A DNA stretch of 64,000 nt from Ramlibacter tataouinensis TTB310 (GTDB lineage Bacteria > Pseudomonadota > Gammaproteobacteria > Burkholderiales > Burkholderiaceae_C): positions 1,190,001-1,254,000 of the forward strand of contig NC_015677.1 of the NCBI RefSeq assembly GCF_000215705.1, written 5' to 3'. Below are positions 32,528 to 40,402 of the stretch, one piece after another. The first letter of the stretch is position 1; the number at the start of each line of letters is the position of its first letter. The notes beneath the pieces were generated by a model that was not told the DNA's origin, did no database searches, and saw only the letters and a list, made by a program, of their open reading frames with translations. A program made the position numbers and the translations under genes.

Positions 32528-32968
32528 ATGCCCAACGGACTCTCGCCCAGACTCGCCGCCGCTGTCGACGCGCTGCCGCTGAAGCCGGGGCTTCGCGTCC
32601 TGGAGATCGGCTGCGGGCCGGGTGCCGCCGCACGTGCGGTCGCCGGGCGCATCGGCGAAGGCCACGTTCTCGGCATCGACCGGTCGGCAACGGCCATCCG
32701 CCAGGCCATCGCCGGTTCGAGGCCCGAGATCGCCTCCGGGCGCCTGAGCTTTCGTGTGGCGGCCATAGAGGAGTTCGAGCTCGAGCCGGGTGAGCAGGCC
32801 TATGACCTGGCTTTCGCACTGCGGGTGGGTGCGCTCGATGGGCGGCATCCCGAAATCGAGCAGGCGGCGCTTCTGCGTGTTGCGGCTGCCCTGCGGAAGG
32901 ACGGCCGCCTTTTCATCGACGGGGGTGCTCCATTGCGGGAGGTTCCCCTTGGTCGTCCCCTGCCATGA
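32528..32968 (+). CDS. Class I SAM-dependent methyltransferase
   Basis: A 146-residue methyltransferase with motif I LEIGCGPGAAARAVA (about residues 23-37), an acidic GIDRS at the end of strand 2, and YDLAFALRVGALDGRHPE as motif IV. It lacks a large substrate-binding insert, so the target (small molecule or protein) is unclear. The product ends LFIDGGAPLREVPLGRPLP, a natural family end, so it seems complete. It directly abuts the ATPase fragment upstream, with the ATG six bases past the break point. Confidence 0.75.
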   Translation: MPNGLSPRLAAAVDALPLKPGLRVLEIGCGPGAAARAVAGRIGEGHVLGIDRSATAIRQAIAGSRPEIASGRLSFRVAAIEEFELEPGEQAYDLAFALRVGALDGRHPEIEQAALLRVAAALRKDGRLFIDGGAPLREVPLGRPLP

Positions 32969-33102
32969 GAAGAGGCCTCCCGGTGCCGACAACGCTCGAC
33001 CTGATCTGGAACCGGGCCTGCTGCGGCGGAGGCGATGCCCGCTTCTCAGCCAATCCGGCAGAATTCGCTCCGGTCGGGTGACGAGAGACCACCGGAGGCA
33101 CC

Positions 33103-33453
33103 ATGGCGAAGTCATACCTCTTTCTAAAGCCGGCCACACTCCCGCTTGTGGCGAGCGAGCTGTCGGCAGATTCCGTCGGTCCCATCGATCCCGGCGAGGT
33201 CGAACGCAGCCTCAAGGAGGCCGTGCCCCAGCTGGTGTGGGAGAACGCCACCCAAGCATCTGGCGAGGTGGAGGAAGGGTGGATCGAGTTTTCCCAGACC
33301 GGCGAGGGAGCCAGTCGAACGCTCTCCCTGCGCTGTTCCTTGAGAGCGGACTACACAGCCCTGGTGCAGCGCCTCTGCGACCGCTATGGGTGGGTCGCAT
33401 TCGACGACACGCCGCTCTGCTTCCAGCCGCACCGCCCGCCTATGGGCGTGTGA
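33103..33453 (+). CDS. Hypothetical protein
   Basis: A 116-residue soluble protein (MAKSYLFLKPATLPLVASEL at the start) with a Glu-rich middle and a central strand-like SRTLSLRCSLRADYTALVQR. GGAGG-type purines precede the ATG. No family is recognised, and no signal peptide or membrane segment is present. It belongs to the patch of small same-strand genes. Confidence 0.6.
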   Translation: MAKSYLFLKPATLPLVASELSADSVGPIDPGEVERSLKEAVPQLVWENATQASGEVEEGWIEFSQTGEGASRTLSLRCSLRADYTALVQRLCDRYGWVAFDDTPLCFQPHRPPMGV

Positions 33454-33523
33454 GCCTCTTGCACGCAAACCCGGCGTTGAGCGCAGCCGCGCAAGCCGTC
33501 ATGCTCCTCGAGTTTGCTCCGCG

Positions 33524-34063
33524 ATGAACGATCAGGAATCCCTTCTCGCCGCCCTCCATGAGGAAGTACGGCTGCACGGCTACGACCCCGCGTGGCCGTC
33601 CCGGTTTGCCGCCGAGCGCGACCGGTTGGTGTCCTCGCTCCCGGAGGCGTTCGTGGAGATCCAACACATCGGCAGCACCGCCGTCCCCGGCCTGCCGGCC
33701 AAGCCCATCATCGACATCCTGGCCGGCGTGAGATCCATGGCCGAGGCCGAGTCGCTTGCGGAGCGGATCTGCAGGTCGGGCTACACCACCTCGGCCGAGT
33801 TCAACGCCAGCTTGCACGACCGCAGGTGGTTCATGCGCTGGGCTGACGGCCGCCGCACCCATCATCTCCACGTCGTGGTTCATGACAGCCAGGCATGGCG
33901 CGAACGCGTGGATTTCCGTGACGCGTTGCGCTCGCGCCCGGAGCTGGCGTCCCGCTATGCGGCGCTGAAGTCGCAGCTCGCGCTAAGGCACGCGACGGAC
34001 CGGGAGGCCTACACGGAGGCGAAATCCGAGTTCGTGCGTTCCGTGCTGGCAGGCGCGTGCTAA
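33524..34063 (+). CDS. GrpB family protein (UPF0157, nucleotidyltransferase fold)
   Basis: A 179-residue GrpB-family protein. The signature is [18 protein letters not shown] (about residues 46-63), a GS-(x)9-D-x-D-like nucleotidyltransferase motif, followed by HHLHVV near residue 113. Members occur as free-standing proteins or fused to CoaE or acetyltransferases. The substrate is unknown. The last gene of the atypical patch; its stop is followed by the GTGCCCGC/GCGGGCAC palindrome. Confidence 0.82.
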   Translation: MNDQESLLAALHEEVRLHGYDPAWPSRFAAERDRLVSSLPEAFVEIQHIGSTAVPGLPAKPIIDILAGVRSMAEAESLAERICRSGYTTSAEFNASLHDRRWFMRWADGRRTHHLHVVVHDSQAWRERVDFRDALRSRPELASRYAALKSQLALRHATDREAYTEAKSEFVRSVLAGAC

Positions 34064-34067
34064 GTTC

Positions 34068-34083
34068 GTGCCCGCGCGGGCAC
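34068..34083. repeat. 16-base perfect palindrome after grpB
   Basis: GTGCCCGC followed directly by GCGGGCAC, perfect over 16 bases, five bases after the grpB stop and 24 before the enolase-superfamily gene. There is no loop and no T run, so it is a poor terminator. It marks the return to high-GC chromosome. Confidence 0.45.
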
Positions 34084-34107
34084 ACCGACCCACCTGACAA
34101 GGCTCCC

Positions 34108-35217
34108 ATGAAGATCACCGCCGTCGAACCCTTCATCCTCCACGTGCCGGTCACCGGCTCGCACATCGCCGACAGCACGCACAGCATCACGCACTGGGGC
34201 GTGGTGGGCGCCCGCATCGCCACCGACGACGGCCTGTCCGGCTACGGCTTCACCGGCACCCATGCCCACCTGCCGGGCGACCGGCTGATCGCGCAGTGCA
34301 TCGCCACCTGCCACGCGCCTCTGCTGCTGGGCGAGGACGCGCACGACGTGCAGCGGCTGTGGGTCAGGCTGGCGCGCAACCCCGCGCTGCAATGGATCGG
34401 CCGCGCCGGCATCACCACGCTGTCGCACGCCGCCATCGACATCGCGCTGTGGGACCTCAAGGCCAAGGCGGCCGGCGTGCCGCTGTGGAAGCTGCTGGGT
34501 GGCCAGGTGCACGCGCGCATGCGGGCCTACAACACCGACATCGGCTGGCTCAGCATCGCCGACGAGGCGCTGGTGGCCGGCGCGCGGCGCGCGGTCGATG
34601 CGGGCTTCACGGGCATCAAGATCAAGGTGGGTTCCACCGTGGAGCGCGACCTGCGCCGCCTGGAGGCGGTGCGCCGGGCCATCGGTCCCGACGTGACGCT
34701 GGCCGTGGACGGCAACGGCAAGTGGGACCTGGCGACCTGCCTGCGCTTTTGCCGCGGGGCCGAGGCCTTCGACGTCTACTGGTTCGAGGAGCCGCTGTGG
34801 CACGACGACGTGAAGGGCCACGCGGAGCTGGCGCGCGCCACCCGCATCCCGGTGGCGCTGGGCGAGCAGCTGTACACGCAGGACGCGTTCAGCGAGTTCT
34901 TCCACCAGAACGCCATCCACTGGGTGCAGCCCGACGTGACGCGCATGGGCGGCCTGACCGAGGTGCTGCGCGTGTGCGAGGCGGCGCATGCCCACCGGCT
35001 GCCGGTGGCGCCGCATGCCGGCGACATGAGCCAGGTGCACGTGCACCTGAGCTATGCCCACCCGGCCTGCCAGGTGCTGGAGTACATCCCCTGGATCAAG
35101 GACTGCTTCACCGACCCGGCGGAAGTGGAGGACGGCTGCTTCGCCCTGCCGCAGCAGCCGGGGGCGGGCACGACGCCGACCCGGGACGCCTGGCAACGCT
35201 ACCGCCAGCCGGTGTGA
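34108..35217 (+). CDS. Mandelate racemase / muconate lactonizing-type enolase superfamily enzyme
   Basis: A 369-residue enolase-superfamily enzyme, probably a sugar-acid dehydratase or racemase. The catalytic K-x-K is in GIKIKVGS (about residues 171-178). Metal ligands are in AVDGNGKW (Asp), YWFEEPLW (Glu) and LGEQLY (Glu). The His of [13 protein letters not shown] takes the general-base position of the mandelate-racemase subgroup. The reaction is stereospecific proton abstraction next to a carboxylate; the actual substrate is unknown. The ATG at 34108 (MKITAVEPF) is standard. Confidence 0.88.
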   Translation: MKITAVEPFILHVPVTGSHIADSTHSITHWGVVGARIATDDGLSGYGFTGTHAHLPGDRLIAQCIATCHAPLLLGEDAHDVQRLWVRLARNPALQWIGRAGITTLSHAAIDIALWDLKAKAAGVPLWKLLGGQVHARMRAYNTDIGWLSIADEALVAGARRAVDAGFTGIKIKVGSTVERDLRRLEAVRRAIGPDVTLAVDGNGKWDLATCLRFCRGAEAFDVYWFEEPLWHDDVKGHAELARATRIPVALGEQLYTQDAFSEFFHQNAIHWVQPDVTRMGGLTEVLRVCEAAHAHRLPVAPHAGDMSQVHVHLSYAHPACQVLEYIPWIKDCFTDPAEVEDGCFALPQQPGAGTTPTRDAWQRYRQPV

Positions 35218-35227
35218 ACGCCGCGGT

Positions 35228-36565
35228 TCAGCCGTCCGCCGCGGCGGTGCCGCCGATGTTGGTCACCACCCGCGCATAGCGCTGCCGGCTCCAGTACGCC
35301 GTGGCCCAGTCGAACAGCACCACGATGCGGTTGCGAAAGCCGATCAGGAAGTACACGTGGGCGAACAGCCAGAACAGCCAGGCCGGGTAGCCGCTGAACT
35401 TGACGCGGCCGAAATGAGTCCACAGGTCGACCACCGCCGAATTGCGGCCGATGGTGGCCAGGCTGCCGTAGTCGCGGTAGCGGAAGGGCCGGGTCGGCTC
35501 GCCGCGCAGGCGCCGCAGGATGTTGGCCGCGGCAGCGCGGCCCATCTGCTTGGCCGCGGGTGACACGCCGGGCACCGGCCGTGCCGGGCGCCTGGGGTGA
35601 TGGCTCATGGCGGCAGCCAGGTCGCCCACCACGCTGATGTCGGGATGGCCGCGCAGGCTCAGGTCGGGCTCCACGGGCATGCGCCCGGCGCGGTCGGTGG
35701 CGATGCCGGTGGCCTCGGCCAGCTGCCGGCCCAGCGGCGACGCCGCCACGCCGGCGGCCCAGACGATGCAGCGGCTGCTGATCCGGTAGGCGGCGTCCGG
35801 CCCGGCGCCCGGCTGGACCTGCAGGCCGGTGTCGTCGATGCCGACCACGCGCGAGCCGGTGCGCACTTCCACGCCCAGGCGCTGCAGCTGCTCCTGCGCG
35901 CGCTGGCTCAGGTCCTCGGGCATGGTCTGCAGCACGCGCGAGCCGCCCTCGATCAGCAGCACCCTGGCCGACGCCGGGTCGATGCGACGGAACTCGCCGC
36001 GCAGCGTGTGGCGTGCGATCTCGGCCATCGTGCCGGCCATCTCCACGCCGGTCGGGCCGCCGCCGATGACCACGAAGGTCAGCCACTCGGCGCGGCGCCG
36101 CGGGTCGCTTTCCTTTTCCGCGGCCTCGTAGGCCAGCAGGATGCGGCGGCGGATCTCGAAGGCGTCGTCCAGGGTCTTGAGGCCGGGCGCGAAGCGTGCC
36201 CAGTCGTCTCGGCCGAAATAGCTGTGGGTGGCGCCCGCCGCCACGACCAGGTGGTCGTAGGGCAGGGCCTCGCCGCTGCCCAGGCGCACGATGCGCAGTG
36301 CCGGGTCGATGGCGGTGACCTCGCCCAGCAAGGTGGTGACGTTGGCCTGGTCGCGCAGCACATGGCGCACCGGCGCGGCGATCGCCGGCGCGGACAGGCC
36401 GGCGGTGGCCACCTGGTAGAGCAGGGGCTGGAACAGGTGGTGGTTGGTGCGGTCCACCACCGTCACGTCCACCGGCGCGCGGCGCAGCGCCTTGGCGGCC
36501 TCCAGCCCGCCGAAGCCGCAGCCGATGATCAGGACACGGGGGCGGGCGGGGGTGGTGGTGTCCAT
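35228..36565 (-). CDS. NDH-2-type NADH:quinone oxidoreductase
   Basis: A 445-residue FAD enzyme of the type II NADH dehydrogenase family, which oxidises NADH and reduces quinone without pumping protons. FAD site: IIGCGFGGLEAAKALRR (about residues 13-29). NAD site: VVIGGGPTGVEMAGTMAE (about 164-181). A third conserved region is ISVVGDLAAAMS. The C-terminal hydrophobic helix (AWLFWLFAHVYFLIGFRNR) should fix it to the inner membrane. The ATG at 36565 matches the family start. Divergent from the LLM gene. Confidence 0.88.
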   Translation of the reverse strand: MDTTTPARPRVLIIGCGFGGLEAAKALRRAPVDVTVVDRTNHHLFQPLLYQVATAGLSAPAIAAPVRHVLRDQANVTTLLGEVTAIDPALRIVRLGSGEALPYDHLVVAAGATHSYFGRDDWARFAPGLKTLDDAFEIRRRILLAYEAAEKESDPRRRAEWLTFVVIGGGPTGVEMAGTMAEIARHTLRGEFRRIDPASARVLLIEGGSRVLQTMPEDLSQRAQEQLQRLGVEVRTGSRVVGIDDTGLQVQPGAGPDAAYRISSRCIVWAAGVAASPLGRQLAEATGIATDRAGRMPVEPDLSLRGHPDISVVGDLAAAMSHHPRRPARPVPGVSPAAKQMGRAAAANILRRLRGEPTRPFRYRDYGSLATIGRNSAVVDLWTHFGRVKFSGYPAWLFWLFAHVYFLIGFRNRIVVLFDWATAYWSRQRYARVVTNIGGTAAADG

Positions 36566-36623
36566 GGGGTGATTATGCAAACCCGCTTCCGGGCGTGCCG
36601 CGCCTGTGACAAGCTTGCACACC

Positions 36624-37631
36624 ATGATGCCCACGCTGCGCCTTTCCGTGCTCGACCAGTCCGTGGCCCGCGCCGGCCGCCCCCAGGACGAGTCGATCCG
36701 CCACACCCTGGCGCTGGCCGAGCGCTGCGAGGCGCTGGGCTACCACCGGTTCTGGCTGAGCGAGCACCACAGCCTGCCCACCATCGTGGGCAGCGCGCCA
36801 GAGGTGCTGATGGCCGCCGTGGCGGCGCGCACCTCGCGCATCCGCATCGGCAGCGCCGGGGTGATGCTGCCGCACTACTCGCCTTTCAAGGTGGCCGAGC
36901 AGTTCCGGGTGCTGGACGCGCTGGCGCCGGGCCGCATCGACCTGGGCGTGGGCCGCGCGCCGGGCAGCGACCAGCGCACCGCCCGCCTGCTCAACCCCCA
37001 CCTGCGCTCGGCCGAGGACTTTCCCCAGCAGGTGCTGGAGCTGCACGCCTGGGTGAGCGGCCAGGGCTTGCCCGAGGGCCATGCCGGACACGGCATCCAG
37101 GCCCTGCCCATGGGCGCGACGGCGCCGCAGCTGTGGATGCTGGGCAGCTCGGGCTACGGCGCCCAGCTGGCGGCCTACCATGGCATGCCCTACGCCTTCG
37201 CCCACTTCATCAGCGAGGGCGAGGGCTGCTCTCAGGCGCTGGACTTGTACCGCGCCACCTTCCGCCCGGGGCTGCTGCCCGAGCCCTGCGCCACGGTCTG
37301 CGTGTGGGCGCTGGCGGCGGATACCGAGGAGGAGGCCTGGCGCCTGTTCGCCAGCCGCGAGCGGGCCCGCATCGACCGCAACGCCGGCCGCTTCGGCCCG
37401 CTGCTGCCGCCCGAGGAGGCGCTGCGGCCGTACGGCGGCTCCGAGCGCTTCCACAGCGAGGAGCTGCGCCGCAAGGCGCTGGTGGGCAGCGCCGCCCAGG
37501 TGCGCGACAAGCTCACGGCGCTGGCCGCCGAGCTGGACGTGGGCGAGCTGGTCATCATCACCTGGACCTGGGACCCGGCGGCCCAGCGCCGCTCCTACGA
37601 ACTGCTGGCGCGCGAGTTCGGCCTGGGCTGA
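36624..37631 (+). CDS. LLM class flavin-dependent oxidoreductase
   Basis: A 335-residue luciferase-like monooxygenase that uses reduced flavin made elsewhere. Conserved blocks are LSVLDQSVARAG at the start, YHRFWLSEHH, SRIRIGSAGVMLPHYSPFKVAEQF, RIDLGVGRAPGSDQ and MLGSSGYGAQLAA. These place it with the YhbW/alkanal monooxygenase-like subgroup. The physiological substrate is unknown. Two adjacent ATGs (36624 and 36627) are equally possible starts. Confidence 0.87.
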   Translation: MMPTLRLSVLDQSVARAGRPQDESIRHTLALAERCEALGYHRFWLSEHHSLPTIVGSAPEVLMAAVAARTSRIRIGSAGVMLPHYSPFKVAEQFRVLDALAPGRIDLGVGRAPGSDQRTARLLNPHLRSAEDFPQQVLELHAWVSGQGLPEGHAGHGIQALPMGATAPQLWMLGSSGYGAQLAAYHGMPYAFAHFISEGEGCSQALDLYRATFRPGLLPEPCATVCVWALAADTEEEAWRLFASRERARIDRNAGRFGPLLPPEEALRPYGGSERFHSEELRRKALVGSAAQVRDKLTALAAELDVGELVIITWTWDPAAQRRSYELLAREFGLG

Positions 37632-37779
37632 GCCGCCGCCGGCGGGCCGCGCGCCTGGAGAACTTGCCGCTCCTTTTACCGGGCAGCCGCCGGCACCGCG
37701 CCGGTGCTGCCATTTGCCTTAAGGCACCCCGATTGCCCCCCGCCTGGTTCGATCCCCTTTTCTCCACACAAGGAACGAC

Positions 37780-38964
37780 ATGGCCATCAATCTCTTGCAA
37801 GACCGGGGCACGGCGCTGGACCAGCAGCGCTTCACCTGGAAGGAGCTGGTGCAAAAGCCCATCAGCAAGCTCGACGACGATGCGTTCACCCGCATCCGCG
37901 TGATCCTCATGAACGGCGTGGAGCTGGATGCGCTGCGCCTCAAGCAGGTGCTGCTGCGCATGAACCGCGAGGCACGCGTGCCCATCGCCCAGCTGATGCG
38001 GGTGGAGCAGCACCAGGCCACCGCCATCAACTGGATGCTGTCGGCCGACCATTCGCCGCTGGAGACCACCATCGCCTACGAGCAGGTGGCCATCGAGGTG
38101 ACGGCGTCGGTGGCCCAGCTGGAGCCCGATCCCTACATGGCCCAGGGCTACCGCTTCGGCCTGCTGGAGGACTTCGACCACCTGTACCGCTACTCGGCCC
38201 TGATGGACCGGCTGGAGGGCAAGGACGCCAACAACATCGTCCAGGGCTATACCGACATCGTGCCCGGCCGGCCCACCCTGGTCCACCACCGCGCGCCGGA
38301 GAACGAGCTCATGGAGCCCTATCCGCGCGACGCCCAGCTCGCGACCAAGCTGCATGCGATCACCCTGGTGGGCGGCGAGTACCAGACCCACGACTACTAC
38401 ATGAACATCGGCCCGGTGTTCGCCGACCCGGTGGCGCGGCTGCTGTACGCCGAGATCGCCTCGGTGGAAAGCCAGCACATCACGCACTACGGCTCCATGC
38501 TCAACCCCGACGAGTCGCCGCTGGAGAAGCTGATGCTGCACGAGGCCGCCGAGGTCTGGAACTACGCCGCCTGCGCCGAGCAGGAGACCAACCCGCGCCT
38601 GAAGACGCTGTGGGAGCGCTTCCTGGACTACGAGCTCGGCCACTTCCAGGTGGCGATGCAGCTGTTCAAGGACACCGAGCGGCGCGACCCGGCCGAGGTG
38701 CTGGGCGACGGCAAGCTGCCGGCCTTCATCCAGTACAAGAGCCAGCGCGACTTCGTGCGCAAGACCCTGGCCGAGGTGCCCCTGCGCAAGGACGGCACGC
38801 AGTTCGTGGACGAGGACGCGGAAGCAGTCTCCTCGCTGGCTTACCGCAACCACATGAATTCGCAGGGCTCGCCGTCCAACAGCGTCTCGGGCGGCTACCA
38901 GTGGACGCCCGGCACCGAGCTCAACCGCAACATGCTGCCCACCACCCAGCCCGCCACCGCCTGA
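37780..38964 (+). CDS. Ferritin-like-fold protein, uncharacterised
   Basis: A 394-residue, mostly helical soluble protein without a signal peptide. Repeated E and E-x-x-H patterns suggest a four-helix diiron core: RVEQHQ, YEQVAIE, YAEIASVESQH, EAAEVWNYAACAEQE and YELGHFQ. An AAGGA ribosome site precedes the ATG. The last 60 residues are low-complexity. No named family is recognised. It is followed after 14 bases by a second ferritin-like gene and then a cupin gene, clearly one operon. The leader has the palindrome TGCCTTAAGGCA (37715-37726), a possible control site. Confidence 0.7.
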   Translation: MAINLLQDRGTALDQQRFTWKELVQKPISKLDDDAFTRIRVILMNGVELDALRLKQVLLRMNREARVPIAQLMRVEQHQATAINWMLSADHSPLETTIAYEQVAIEVTASVAQLEPDPYMAQGYRFGLLEDFDHLYRYSALMDRLEGKDANNIVQGYTDIVPGRPTLVHHRAPENELMEPYPRDAQLATKLHAITLVGGEYQTHDYYMNIGPVFADPVARLLYAEIASVESQHITHYGSMLNPDESPLEKLMLHEAAEVWNYAACAEQETNPRLKTLWERFLDYELGHFQVAMQLFKDTERRDPAEVLGDGKLPAFIQYKSQRDFVRKTLAEVPLRKDGTQFVDEDAEAVSSLAYRNHMNSQGSPSNSVSGGYQWTPGTELNRNMLPTTQPATA

Positions 38965-38978
38965 AGAAGGAGCACACC

Positions 38979-39701
38979 ATGGACAACACGATTTCCACCG
39001 GCATGAACCGCACCGGGCTGGACATGGCGCCCCTGAGCAAGGGCACCATGGTCAGCTTCGCGCAGCAGGAGGGCCAGCGCGCACCGGCCGACACCGAGGC
39101 GATGGCCGAGCTGCGCAAGACCTACGCCCTGGAGGCCGACCGCGTCGGCTCGGTGCCGGTGCCGGCCAAGCTCAAGGGCATGGCCAGCACCATGATGGAC
39201 ACCCTCAAGGGCAACAAGCCGTCGGTGCTGCTGGACAAGCTGGGCGAGCGCGCGGCCTACGAGCGCACCGGGGTGCGGCTGTACGAGGCGCTGATCCTGA
39301 AGGTGAGCGCGGCCAGCAGCGGCCCCATGGTCGACACCGCCGCGCTGATGCGCATCCGCGACGACGAGGAGTCTCACTTCCACATGGTGGCCAAGTGCAT
39401 TGCCGAGCTGGGCGCGGACCCGACGGCCATGACGCCCTGCGCCGACATCTCGGGCGTGGCGGCCCTGGGCCACCTGCAGGTGATGACCGATCCGCGCACC
39501 ACCGTGGCCCAGGCGCTTAACTCCATCCTCATGATCGAGCTGGGCGACAACGCCGGCTGGGACCTGCTGATCGAGCTGGCCAACGACATGGGCCACACCG
39601 AGATGGCGCAGCAGTTCACCGTGGCGCTGGAGACCGAGCGCCAGCACCTGCAGACGGTGCAGGGCTGGCTGCGCCAGGCGGTGCTGGAAGAGGCGACCTG
39701 A
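38979..39701 (+). CDS. Second ferritin-like protein of the operon
   Basis: A 240-residue helical protein with a ferritin-like ligand pattern: ERAAYERTGVRLYEALI (first pair), IRDDEESHFHMVAKCI (E-x-x-H), IELGDNAGWDLLIEL and ALETERQHLQTV (E-x-x-x-H). This fits a dinuclear iron or manganese site. About 70 N-terminal residues form a flexible Met/Lys-rich region. Starts with AGAAGGAG upstream of ATG 38979 and ends two bases before the cupin start. Its sequence is not a close copy of the first protein, so they probably form a hetero-complex or have distinct roles. Confidence 0.72.
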   Translation: MDNTISTGMNRTGLDMAPLSKGTMVSFAQQEGQRAPADTEAMAELRKTYALEADRVGSVPVPAKLKGMASTMMDTLKGNKPSVLLDKLGERAAYERTGVRLYEALILKVSAASSGPMVDTAALMRIRDDEESHFHMVAKCIAELGADPTAMTPCADISGVAALGHLQVMTDPRTTVAQALNSILMIELGDNAGWDLLIELANDMGHTEMAQQFTVALETERQHLQTVQGWLRQAVLEEAT

Positions 39702-39703
39702 GC

Positions 39704-40168
39704 GTGGGGGAGCACCCGACCGACTGGAAGCACGACGGCGTGCGGGTGATCCCCGGCGACCGGCTGGACGGCAACGTGCCGTCCACGCCGGGCATGGACC
39801 GCAAGGCGGCGATCAACTTCGCCCGCGTCGGCGCCCAGAAGCTCTGGGCGGGCACGGTCACCATCCATCCGGACGCCAAGACCGGCGCGCACCACCACGG
39901 CCACCTGGAAAGCGTGATCTACGTGGTGCGCGGCCGGGCCCGCATGCGCTGGGGCGGGCGGCTGGAATTCACCGCCGAGGCCGGTCCGGGCGACTTCATC
40001 TACGTGCCGCCCTATGTGCCGCACCAGGAGATCAACGCCAGCGCCACCGAGGTGCTGGAGTGCGTGCTGTGCCGCAGCGACGGCCAGGCCGTGGCGATCA
40101 ACCTGGACATCGAGCCGGTGGAAAAGCCCGAGCACGTGCGCTGGATCGATCCCACACATCCGGCCTGA
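39704..40168 (+). CDS. Cupin-domain protein
   Basis: A 154-residue single cupin. Motif 1 is GAHHHGHLESVIYVVRGRAR, providing the His-x-His-x(3-4)-Glu metal ligands, and motif 2 is GDFIYVPPYVPHQEIN with the last His. It should bind Fe, Mn, Ni or Zn. The GTG start (39704) lies two bases after the ferritin-like stop, so it belongs to that operon. Whether it is an enzyme, a metal chaperone or a sensor cannot be told. Confidence 0.85.
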   Translation: MGEHPTDWKHDGVRVIPGDRLDGNVPSTPGMDRKAAINFARVGAQKLWAGTVTIHPDAKTGAHHHGHLESVIYVVRGRARMRWGGRLEFTAEAGPGDFIYVPPYVPHQEINASATEVLECVLCRSDGQAVAINLDIEPVEKPEHVRWIDPTHPA

Positions 40169-40254
40169 GGCGTAGGGAAAGTCCTAGCTCCACGCCAGAG
40201 GGTTCGGCGGGCGAGACAAGGCGGTCTCCTACAAGCTCGGCTGTAACGTCTTGC

Positions 40255-40288
40255 TACAAATGAGGGCACTTCCACTTAACCATTTGTA
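40255..40288. promoter_or_regulatory. Inverted repeat in the gap before the small membrane protein
   Basis: TACAAATG (40255-40262) and CATTTGTA (40281-40288) are perfect 8-base arms separated by 18 bases, in an AT-richer stretch directly before a strong ribosome site. It could be a regulator site or a hairpin in the 5' leader of the ergothioneine operon. Confidence 0.4.
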
Positions 40289-40302
40289 AGGGAGTTCCTG
40301 TC

Positions 40303-40395
40303 ATGCGCTGGTCCGAAAGCTTCATTTTTCATGCCGTCGTGATGGCCGTCGCCGTGGCCGCCTGGGGCGCCGTGCTGGCGCGCACGATGGGCTGA
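40303..40395 (+). CDS. 30-residue membrane peptide upstream of egtB
   Basis: A 31-codon frame encoding MRWSESFIFHAVVMAVAVAA and then WGAVLARTMG: one hydrophobic helix with short polar ends. AGGGAG lies about seven bases before the ATG, a good ribosome site, and the stop is only seven bases before the egtB start, so coupled translation is likely. No known family. Small single-helix proteins of this kind often accompany transporters or regulate membrane enzymes. Confidence 0.6.
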   Translation: MRWSESFIFHAVVMAVAVAAWGAVLARTMG

Positions 40396-40402
40396 CCCCG
40401 TT

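Noticed and set aside
30569..34064. A chromosomal integron with attC sites
   Set aside because: GTTAGGC at 30569 and GTTGAGC at 33476 fit the core consensus, but no matching RYYYAAC partner with a folded attC was found around either, some genes are spaced by only two bases, and no integrase is in the window. Kept only as a possibility in the findings.
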